Shown piece by piece: positions 57,230 to 64,000 of a DNA stretch of 64,000 nucleotides. The DNA comes from Entomohabitans teleogrylli (GTDB lineage Bacteria > Pseudomonadota > Gammaproteobacteria > Enterobacterales > Enterobacteriaceae). The stretch covers positions 124,001 to 188,000 of the forward strand of contig NZ_KQ947376.1 in the NCBI RefSeq assembly GCF_001484765.1, written 5' to 3'. Each line of letters opens with the position of its first letter. Position 1 is the first letter of the stretch. A program made the position numbers and the translations under genes. The notes under the pieces were generated by a model. It saw only the letters and a program-made list of their open reading frames with translations, did no database searches and was not told the origin of the DNA.

Positions 57230-58024
57230 ATGACCAACAGTCAGGAAAACAAGGGGATGGATTACTCTAACGCCGCCGAACGGCGCGCCATCATCCTGGA
57301 GATGCTGAAGAATTCCGGGCAGGTCTTTGTTAATGAACTGGCGGATTATTTTCAGGTTTCCCAGGAAACCATCCGCCGCGATTTAAACAAACTGGAAGAG
57401 CTGCGCCATATCCGTAAAGTGCACGGCGGGGCGGTCAGCAGCCAGTTCGGTTTTGAACTGGCGTTCAACCAGCGTGCCCGGCTGGCGGAAGAAGACAAAA
57501 AGGCTATCGCCCGGCGGGCGATATCCCTGATCAAACCGGGAGATTCGCTGTTTATTGATTTTGGCACCACCACCCTCGAGTTTGCCCGCCAACTGGTGGG
57601 GATTAACGATCTGATGGTTATTACTAATTCGCCAATGGTGGCGAATATCTTTCATGAAAACAGCACCACCGAGGTCATCCTGATCGGCGGGCAGTTCAGT
57701 AATTCGAAACTCGAATGCGTGGGCGCCATCGCGCTACAGAATATCAGCGCGTTTTATGCCGATTATGCGGTGATTGGCGCCGGCGCGGTCAGCCCGCAGT
57801 CGGGCATCATGGACCAGGATATTGATGAGGCGGCTATCGCCCGGCAAATGATCCAGCAGAGCCGCCAGACCATTGTGCTGGCGGACGGCCATAAGCTGGA
57901 CAGTCGCGCCACGGCGCTGGTTTGCGACTGGAAATCGGTGCATTTTCTGGTCACTACCGACCCCGAGCAGCGCCTCGGGCAACTGACATTTCCGGCCCAC
58001 GTCACGGTGCTGGCGGCGCAGTAG
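57230..58024 (+). CDS. DeoR-family transcriptional regulator
   Basis: DeoR/GlpR-type repressor, 264 residues: N-terminal HTH (residues 34-54, [19 protein letters not shown]), then the DeoR sensor domain with [16 protein letters not shown] and [16 protein letters not shown], which bind phosphorylated sugars or polyols. ATG 57230 was chosen (GGGA 6 bases upstream); GTG 57218 and ATG 57257 are alternatives. It diverges from the kinase-permease operon, its likely target. The 3' end overlaps prpR by 23 bases on the opposite strand. Confidence 0.88.
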   Translation: MTNSQENKGMDYSNAAERRAIILEMLKNSGQVFVNELADYFQVSQETIRRDLNKLEELRHIRKVHGGAVSSQFGFELAFNQRARLAEEDKKAIARRAISLIKPGDSLFIDFGTTTLEFARQLVGINDLMVITNSPMVANIFHENSTTEVILIGGQFSNSKLECVGAIALQNISAFYADYAVIGAGAVSPQSGIMDQDIDEAAIARQMIQQSRQTIVLADGHKLDSRATALVCDWKSVHFLVTTDPEQRLGQLTFPAHVTVLAAQ

Positions 58025-59633
58025 CCCGCTCCTCCTTCAGCCGGCGCCACAGGGTGGTGCGGCTGATGCCCAGCCGACGGGCGGCGGCGGCGCGATCCCC
58101 GTCGCACAATGCCAGTACTTCAAGCGTCGATGGCGACGGCGCGGAAAAGCCCGGCGCTTCGTCGCCGCAGGCATACAGCTCCGGCATCAGGGCGCGCAGA
58201 TCGTTTTCATCATTCACCATCCCGCTACCCAGCAGCAGCGCCAGTCGTTCGGCGATATTGCGTAATTCGCGAATATTGCCCGGCCATCCATAGCTCAGCA
58301 GCGCCGGGATACACAGGGCTATCCGGGCGCGCAGCGTTTCGCTGAGCGGAATATTCAGCGCCGCCAGGGACTGGGTGAGGTAGCGTCCGGCCAGCAGGCG
58401 GATATCGTCGCCGCGCTCGCGCAGCGCCGGCAGGCGCAGGCGCAGGGCGCTCAGCCGGTAAAACAGGTCGGCGCGGAAAGCGCCGCTGGCGACCGCCAGG
58501 CCAAGATCGCAGTGGGTGGCGCTGATCACCCGAAACTCCACCGCCACCGGCTGCTGGCCGCCAACCCGGGTGACGCGCTTCTCTTCCAGCACCCGCAGCA
58601 GCCGGGTCTGTAGATGTAGCGGCATCTCGCCGATTTCATCCAGAAACAGCGTACCGCCGTGAGCGGTTTCCAGCAGGCCGCTGCGCCCGCCGCGTCGGGA
58701 GCCGGTGAAAGCGCCTTCTTCATAGCCGAACAGCTCCGCTTCCAGCAGCGATTCGGCGATCGCCCCGCAGTTAATGGCGACAAAGGGGGGATTCAGACGC
58801 CTGCCGCGGCCGCCGCGGCGCGCAAAATATTCCTGGTGCAGCGCCTGGGCGGCCAACTCTTTACCGGTGCCGGTTTCGCCTTCCAGCAGTACCGCCGCCG
58901 GGGAACGGGCATACAGCATGATGGTGCGCCGTACCTGCTCCATCTGCCGGCATTCTCCGAGTAAATCCTCCAGTCCGTAGCGCGGCCGCAACGTGTCCTG
59001 ATGCAGGTAATCGCCGTTGCGCCTGGCTCCTGCCAGCGCCAGCCGGGTAAGGTCCAGCGCATCGCTGAACGCCTCGCGCACCGTGGCGGCGGAATAGAGG
59101 AAGATAGCCGCCATGCCGGCCTCTTCAGCCAGTTCAGTCACCAGCCCGGCGCCGACCACCACTTTAATACCGGCGGCTTTCAGTTCACCGATCTGGGTAC
59201 GGGCGTCCTCGCGGGTGACGTAGCTGCGCTGTTCCAGCGGTAGCTGAAAGGTTTTCTGGAACTCCTGCAGCGCCGGCAGCGGCGATTTGTAGGTAATTAC
59301 GCCGATACGATCGGCGACCCGACGCGCTTTGCCCAGCGCCAGCAGCAGGTCAAAGCCGCCGGGACGGATCAGAATCACCGGTACCGACAGGCGGCTCTTC
59401 AGGTAAGCGCCGTTGGAGCCGGCGGCGATAATGGCGTCGCAGTGCTCGGTGGCCAGTTTCTTACGGATGTACTGTACCGCTTTTTCAAAGCCGAGCTGGA
59501 TCGGCGTGATGGTCGCCAGATGATCAAATTCGAGGCTGATATCACGAAACAGCTCAAACAGCCGGGTGACGGAAACGGTCCAGATCACCGGTTTTGCGGA
59601 GCCGGTCGCGGGCGGACTGAAAGGGTCGGTCAT
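58002..59633 (-). CDS. prpR: Propionate catabolism activator PrpR
   Basis: Sigma-54-dependent activator of prpBCDE, triggered by 2-methylcitrate. The 543-residue protein has a PrpR N-terminal sensor (to about residue 200), an AAA+ domain (Walker [19 protein letters not shown] loop for sigma-54, Walker [13 protein letters not shown]) and a C-terminal Fis-type HTH ([19 protein letters not shown]). It diverges from prpB; its 3' end overlaps the DeoR gene. Confidence 0.95.
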   Translation of the reverse strand: MTDPFSPPATGSAKPVIWTVSVTRLFELFRDISLEFDHLATITPIQLGFEKAVQYIRKKLATEHCDAIIAAGSNGAYLKSRLSVPVILIRPGGFDLLLALGKARRVADRIGVITYKSPLPALQEFQKTFQLPLEQRSYVTREDARTQIGELKAAGIKVVVGAGLVTELAEEAGMAAIFLYSAATVREAFSDALDLTRLALAGARRNGDYLHQDTLRPRYGLEDLLGECRQMEQVRRTIMLYARSPAAVLLEGETGTGKELAAQALHQEYFARRGGRGRRLNPPFVAINCGAIAESLLEAELFGYEEGAFTGSRRGGRSGLLETAHGGTLFLDEIGEMPLHLQTRLLRVLEEKRVTRVGGQQPVAVEFRVISATHCDLGLAVASGAFRADLFYRLSALRLRLPALRERGDDIRLLAGRYLTQSLAALNIPLSETLRARIALCIPALLSYGWPGNIRELRNIAERLALLLGSGMVNDENDLRALMPELYACGDEAPGFSAPSPSTLEVLALCDGDRAAAARRLGISRTTLWRRLKEERATAPPAP

Positions 59634-59677
59634 GGCGGCGCACCTGAATACAGTGGAGACCCGATCTGTTGTAGCGT

Positions 59678-59725
59678 TGTTTCATGATTGTTTCAAAGAA
59701 AGCAGGTGAAACATTTTTTGAAACG
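59678..59725. promoter_or_regulatory. PrpR enhancer repeats
   Basis: TGTTTCA at 59678 and 59689 and its complement TGAAACA/TGAAACG at 59707 and 59719: four copies forming two nested inverted pairs (11-12-base phasing). They lie about 120-165 bases upstream of the sigma-54 promoter, a normal enhancer position. Confidence 0.75.
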
Positions 59726-59842
59726 TTAGCTGAAGCGCTTTTTTTCTCCATCGCCTGTCTTTGCAGTTGTTGATATTCATAATGAGATGATTTTATTGAT
59801 TTTTGTTTCGGCTTTTTCGGCGCGGTCTATTTATCGCCTTTC

Positions 59843-59858
59843 TGGCACACCTCTTGCT
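59843..59858 (+). promoter_or_regulatory. Sigma-54 promoter of prpBCDE
   Basis: TGGCACACCTCTTGCT matches the -24/-12 consensus TGGCACN5TTGCW exactly. It is 46 bases upstream of the prpB start. Confidence 0.93.
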
Positions 59859-59903
59859 ATTGATTATCTGAAAGTCACATTTGGATAACAATCGAGGTAC
59901 ATG

Positions 59904-60788
59904 ATGAGTACACCGGGACAGGCCTTTCGCCAGGCGCTGAGTAAAGAAACGCCGTTACAGATTGCCGGGACTATTAATGCCAACCATGCGTTGCTGGCGC
60001 AGCGGGCCGGCTTTCAGGCGATTTACCTTTCCGGCGGCGGCGTGGCGGCCGGATCGCTGGGATTGCCGGATCTGGGGATTTCCACCCTGGACGATGTGCT
60101 GACCGATATCCGCCGTATCACCGATGTCTGTCCGCTGCCGCTGCTGGTGGATGTTGATAGCGGCTTCGGCGCCTCGGCGTTCAACGTGGCGCGCACTGTG
60201 AAATCAGTCAGTAAAGCCGGCGCGGCGGCGCTGCATATCGAAGATCAGGTGGGGGCCAAGCGCTGCGGCCACCGCCCCAATAAAGCCATTGTCTCCACCG
60301 CAGAGATGGTGGATCGCATTAAAGCCGCGGTGGACGCCCGCACCGATGCCGATTTTGTGATTATGGCGCGTACCGACGCGCTGGCGGTGGAAGGGCTGGA
60401 GGCGGCTATCGAGCGGGCTCGCGCTTATGTTGAGGCCGGCGCCGACATGTTATTCCCGGAAGCTATCACCGAACTTTCCATGTACCGGCAGTTCGCCGAT
60501 GCGGTATCGGTGCCCATCCTCGCCAATATCACCGAGTTCGGCGCCACGCCGCTGTTCACCACCGCAGAGTTGCGCAGCGCCCACGTCGCGATGGCGCTGT
60601 ATCCGCTGTCGGCGTTTCGCGCCATGAACCGCGCCGCGGAGCAGGTATTTAACGTCCTGCGCCAGGAAGGCACCCAGAAAAGCGTTATCGACATCATGCA
60701 GACCCGCAGCGAGCTGTACGAAAGCATCAACTACTACCAGTTCGAAGAGAAACTCGACGCGCTATTTGCCCGCAAACGCGGCGATTAA
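59904..60788 (+). CDS. prpB: 2-methylisocitrate lyase
   Basis: Splits 2-methylisocitrate to pyruvate and succinate, last step of the methylcitrate cycle. The 294-residue protein belongs to the isocitrate-lyase/PEP-mutase family with the catalytic-loop motif KRCGH and metal-site Asp residues in [13 protein letters not shown] 59904 has GAGGT at proper spacing; ATG 59901 is the alternative. Confidence 0.97.
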   Translation: MSTPGQAFRQALSKETPLQIAGTINANHALLAQRAGFQAIYLSGGGVAAGSLGLPDLGISTLDDVLTDIRRITDVCPLPLLVDVDSGFGASAFNVARTVKSVSKAGAAALHIEDQVGAKRCGHRPNKAIVSTAEMVDRIKAAVDARTDADFVIMARTDALAVEGLEAAIERARAYVEAGADMLFPEAITELSMYRQFADAVSVPILANITEFGATPLFTTAELRSAHVAMALYPLSAFRAMNRAAEQVFNVLRQEGTQKSVIDIMQTRSELYESINYYQFEEKLDALFARKRGD

Positions 60789-60790
60789 CG

Positions 60791-60813
60791 GCCTGTTCTG
60801 TCAGGACACAGGC
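60791..60813 (+). other. Small stem-loop between prpB and prpC
   Basis: GCCTGT (60791-60796) pairs with ACAGGC (60808-60813). Possible mRNA processing or stability hairpin; no U-tract follows. Confidence 0.4.
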
Positions 60814-60854
60814 CCGGTTGTACCCTACACACTTAAAATAATGACGAGGCCAGT

Positions 60855-62021
60855 ATGAGCGAAGCGACCATTTTGCAAACCACGACTGCCGGTAAACCCA
60901 AAAAATCCGTAGCCCTGTCCGGCGTGCCTGCCGGTAATACCGCTCTGTGTTCGGTAGGCCGCAGCGGCAACGATTTACACTACCGCGGTTACGATATCCT
61001 CGACCTTGCGCGCCACTGTGAATTTGAAGAGGTGGCCTATCTGCTGATCCACGGCAAACTGCCCAACCGCGATGAGCTGCAGGCCTATAAAACGCGCCTG
61101 AAAGCGCTGCGCGGCCTGCCGGCTAACGTCCGTACCGTACTGGAAGCGCTGCCGGCGGCGTCGCACCCGATGGACGTGATGCGCACCGGGGTGTCGGCGC
61201 TGGGCTGTACTCTGCCGGAAAAAGACGGCCATACCGTCTCCGGCGCCCGGGATATTGCCGACAAGCTGTTGGCATCGCTGGGATCGATCCTGCTCTACTG
61301 GTACCACTACAGCCATAACGGCGAACGCATCCAGCCGGAGACCGACGATGATTCGATCGGCGGCCACTTCCTGCACCTGCTGCACGGCCAGACGCCGCCG
61401 GAAAGCCAGGTGAAAGCGATGCATGCTTCGCTGATCCTCTACGCTGAGCATGAATTTAACGCTTCGACCTTTACCGGCCGGGTTATCGCCGGAACCGGTT
61501 CTGATATTTATTCGGCGATCATCGGCGCGATTGGCGCGCTGCGTGGGCCGAAGCACGGCGGCGCTAACGAAGTGTCGCTGGAGATTCAGCAACGTTATGA
61601 GACCCCCGATGAAGCCGAGCAGGACATCCGCCGGCGTATTGACAACAAAGAGGTGATCATCGGTTTCGGGCACCCGGTATATACCATTTCCGACCCGCGC
61701 CATCAGGTGATTAAAAACATCGCCCAACAGCTCTCCCGGGAGGCGGGATCGATGAAGATGTACGACATCGCCGACCGGCTGGAGTCGGTCATGTGGGAAA
61801 CCAAGAAGATGTTCCCCAACCTCGACTGGTTCTCGGCGGTCTCCTACAACATGATGGGCGTCCCCACCGAAATGTTCACGCCGCTGTTTGTGATGGCCAG
61901 AGTTACCGGCTGGTCGGCGCATATTATTGAGCAGCGCCAGGATAACAAAATTATTCGTCCTTCGGCTAACTACATCGGGCCGGAAGAGCGTCCTTTTGTG
62001 GCGCTGGATCAGCGCCTGTAG
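60855..62021 (+). CDS. prpC: 2-methylcitrate synthase
   Basis: Condenses propionyl-CoA with oxaloacetate to 2-methylcitrate. The 388-residue protein is a type II-like citrate synthase with catalytic His in [13 protein letters not shown], His in GFGHPVYT and Asp in PNLDWFSA. Second in the prp operon. Confidence 0.97.
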   Translation: MSEATILQTTTAGKPKKSVALSGVPAGNTALCSVGRSGNDLHYRGYDILDLARHCEFEEVAYLLIHGKLPNRDELQAYKTRLKALRGLPANVRTVLEALPAASHPMDVMRTGVSALGCTLPEKDGHTVSGARDIADKLLASLGSILLYWYHYSHNGERIQPETDDDSIGGHFLHLLHGQTPPESQVKAMHASLILYAEHEFNASTFTGRVIAGTGSDIYSAIIGAIGALRGPKHGGANEVSLEIQQRYETPDEAEQDIRRRIDNKEVIIGFGHPVYTISDPRHQVIKNIAQQLSREAGSMKMYDIADRLESVMWETKKMFPNLDWFSAVSYNMMGVPTEMFTPLFVMARVTGWSAHIIEQRQDNKIIRPSANYIGPEERPFVALDQRL

Positions 62022-62064
62022 CGCGCCGTGTTACCTCTGAAAAAAACCAAAACAGGAAAATATT

Positions 62065-63516
62065 ATGTCCCAGCCGATGATTAACCAACGTCCGCCGTTC
62101 GACCGCGAAATTGTCGACATTGTCGATTACGTGATGAATTACGCCATTGATTCCGCAGTGGCTTACAACACCGCCCATTACTGCCTGCTGGATACCCTGG
62201 GCTGTGGGCTGGAAGCGCTGGAATATCCGGCCTGTAAAAAACTGATGGGGCCGATTGTCCCGGGAACGGTGGTGCCCAACGGCGCCCGGGTGCCCGGCAC
62301 CCAGTACCAGCTCGACCCGGTACAGGCGGCGTTTAATATTGGCGCGATGATCCGCTGGCTGGACTTCAATGACACCTGGCTGGCGGCGGAGTGGGGCCAT
62401 CCTTCGGATAACCTGGGCGGCATTCTGGCGGTGGCCGACTGGCTGTCACGCAACGCGGTCGCGATGGGTAAAGCGCCGCTGACCATGCAGCAGGTGCTGA
62501 CCGGGATGATTAAGGCCCATGAGATTCAGGGCTGTATCGCGCTGGAAAATGCCTTTAACCGCGTCGGTCTGGACCATGTGCTGCTGGTGAAAGTGGCCTC
62601 TACGGCCGTAGTGGCGGAAATGCTCGGACTGACCCGCGATGAGATCCTCAACGCGGTGTCGCTGGCGTGGGTGGACGGCCAGTCGCTGCGGACCTATCGC
62701 CATGCGCCGAATACCGGTACCCGTAAGTCCTGGGCGGCGGGGGACGCGACCTCCCGGGCGGTGCGGCTGGCGCTGATGGCGCGCACCGGCGAAATGGGTT
62801 ATCCCTCGGCGCTGACCGCGAAAACCTGGGGCTTTTACGATGTGTCGTTTAAGGGCGAGGCATTCCGCTTCCAGCGTCCGTATGGTTCCTATGTGATGGA
62901 AAATGTGCTGTTCAAAATTTCCTACCCGGCGGAGTTCCACTCCCAGACCGCCGTGGAAGCCGCTATGACCCTGTACCGCAGGATGCAGGACGCCGGTAAA
63001 ACCGCCGCCGATATTGACCGGGTCTCCATCCGCACTCATGAAGCCTGCATCCGGATCATTGATAAGCAGGGGCCATTGAATAATCCGGCGGACCGCGATC
63101 ACTGTATCCAGTACATGGTGGCGATCCCGCTGCTGTTCGGGCGCCTGACCGCGGCGGATTATGAGGACAGCGTGGCCGGCGATCCGCGTATTGACGCCCT
63201 GCGCGAGAAAACCACCTGCCACGAAGACCCGGCGTTTACCCGCGATTATCACGATCCACAGAAGCGCTCCATCGCCAACGCTCTCACCGTGGAGTTCAGC
63301 GACGGCAGCCGCTTTGAAGAGGTGGTGGTGGAATATCCCATCGGTCACGCCCGGCGCCGTGACGAGGGCATTCCGTTACTGATTGAGAAATTTAAGACTA
63401 ACCTGGCGCGTCAGTTCCCGGCCCGCCAGCAGCAGCGCATTCTGGATGTCTCCCTGGACAGGCAGCGCCTGGAGCAGATGCCGGTAAATGAGTACCTCGA
63501 CCTGTTCGTTATCTGA
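62065..63516 (+). CDS. prpD: 2-methylcitrate dehydratase
   Basis: Dehydrates 2-methylcitrate to 2-methyl-cis-aconitate without an Fe-S cluster. It has 483 residues, the length of E. coli PrpD, of the MmgE/PrpD family. Conserved segments are [36 protein letters not shown] and [16 protein letters not shown]. Confidence 0.97.
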   Translation: MSQPMINQRPPFDREIVDIVDYVMNYAIDSAVAYNTAHYCLLDTLGCGLEALEYPACKKLMGPIVPGTVVPNGARVPGTQYQLDPVQAAFNIGAMIRWLDFNDTWLAAEWGHPSDNLGGILAVADWLSRNAVAMGKAPLTMQQVLTGMIKAHEIQGCIALENAFNRVGLDHVLLVKVASTAVVAEMLGLTRDEILNAVSLAWVDGQSLRTYRHAPNTGTRKSWAAGDATSRAVRLALMARTGEMGYPSALTAKTWGFYDVSFKGEAFRFQRPYGSYVMENVLFKISYPAEFHSQTAVEAAMTLYRRMQDAGKTAADIDRVSIRTHEACIRIIDKQGPLNNPADRDHCIQYMVAIPLLFGRLTAADYEDSVAGDPRIDALREKTTCHEDPAFTRDYHDPQKRSIANALTVEFSDGSRFEEVVVEYPIGHARRRDEGIPLLIEKFKTNLARQFPARQQQRILDVSLDRQRLEQMPVNEYLDLFVI

Positions 63517-63561
63517 CGAGCCAGGCGGGGCAGATCTGACGGTGTTCAGAAGGAGACAACC

Positions 63562-64000
63562 ATGTCTTATGCGACTTTTTATCAGCGTTCGATAGACGAT
63601 CCGCACGGGTTCTGGGGGGAGCAGGCGCAGCGCATTGAATGGCAGACGCCCTTTACCCGAACCCTGGATTACAGTAATCCGCCATTCGCCCGCTGGTTCT
63701 GCGATGGCGCGACCAATCTGTGTCACAACGCCATCGACCGCTGGCTGGAGAGCCAGCCCGATGCGCTGGCGCTGATTGCCGTGTCGGCGGAGACCGGGGA
63801 GGAGCGAACTTTTACATTTCGCGAGCTGCATCGCGAGGTGAATCGCACCGCGGCGATGCTACTGGCGCTGGGGGTAACGCGCGGCGATCGGGTGCTGGTG
63901 TATATGCCGATGATTGCCGAGGCGCACATTACCCTGCTGGCCTGCGCGCGTATCGGCGCTATTCATTCGGTGGTATTTGGCGGCTTTGCCTCTCACAGCC
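63562..64000 (+). CDS. prpE: Propionyl-CoA synthetase (3' end outside window)
   Basis: Activates propionate to propionyl-CoA via propionyl-AMP. The first 146 codons are visible, beginning MSYATFYQRSIDDP after AAGGAG; NPPFARWFCDGATNLCHNA and GDRVLVYMPMIAEA then IGAIHSVVFGGFAS are typical of the acetyl/propionyl-CoA synthetase N-terminal domain. The AMP-binding core and catalytic lysine lie beyond 64000. Last gene of prpBCDE. Confidence 0.95.
   Translation, partial: MSYATFYQRSIDDPHGFWGEQAQRIEWQTPFTRTLDYSNPPFARWFCDGATNLCHNAIDRWLESQPDALALIAVSAETGEERTFTFRELHREVNRTAAMLLALGVTRGDRVLVYMPMIAEAHITLLACARIGAIHSVVFGGFASHS

Overview
The window is a chromosomal segment of a member of the Enterobacteriaceae (gammaproteobacteria). 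The backbone genes are close to Escherichia/Klebsiella orthologues in order and sequence (pheT-ihfA-btuCED-nlpC, ydiV, selO, aroH-ppsR-ppsA, rprA, ydiK-ydiJ-menI, sufABCDSE-ldtE-lpp-pykF). Gene content between those blocks differs from E. coli: a full hemin uptake operon, glpTABC at this position, a tricarballylate operon, a chitin-active LPMO and several metabolic genes. The genus cannot be fixed from the sequence alone. No rRNA, tRNA, insertion sequence, prophage or CRISPR array was seen.

Layout. 1-5.1 kb: 3' part of pheT, ihfA, the vitamin B12 import operon btuC-btuE-btuD and lipoprotein nlpC. 5.2-8.6 kb: an orphan LacI-type regulator, the degenerate EAL protein YdiV and the pseudokinase AMPylase SelO. 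8.6-14.6 kb (minus): hemin uptake operon hmuP-hmuR-hmuS-hmuT-hmuU-hmuV behind a near-consensus Fur box. 14.6-20.4 kb: anaerobic glycerol-3-phosphate dehydrogenase glpABC diverging from the transporter glpT. 20.4-25.2 kb: aroH with a TrpR operator, ppsR, ppsA with a Cra site. 25.5-31.3 kb: a small orphan gene made of a GH3-type fibronectin-III-like domain, sRNA RprA, ydiK, ydiJ, menI. 31.3-41.2 kb: the suf Fe-S operon, ldtE, lpp, pykF and a glgS homologue. 41.5-46.5 kb: tcuR-tcuA-tcuB-tcuC for tricarballylate.

46.6-58.0 kb is the most accessory part: a secreted LPMO; two flavoprotein oxidoreductases (one GlpA-like with a [2Fe-2S] domain); a VOC protein; a polar amino-acid ABC transporter; an EutH-family permease coupled to a glycerol-kinase-like FGGY kinase; and a divergent DeoR-family regulator. 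The kinase, permease, DeoR regulator and GlpA-like flavoproteins look like parts of one catabolic scheme (import, phosphorylation, oxidation of a small polyol or amino alcohol). I know of no named pathway that matches it. 58.0-64 kb is the propionate 2-methylcitrate locus: prpR diverging from prpBCDE, with PrpR repeats and a sigma-54 promoter; prpE runs off the window.

Regulatory themes visible in the DNA are iron (Fur at hmu and probably suf), carbon state (CRP at glpT, Cra at ppsA and pykF), tryptophan (TrpR at aroH), envelope stress (RcsB at rprA) and sigma-54 (prp).
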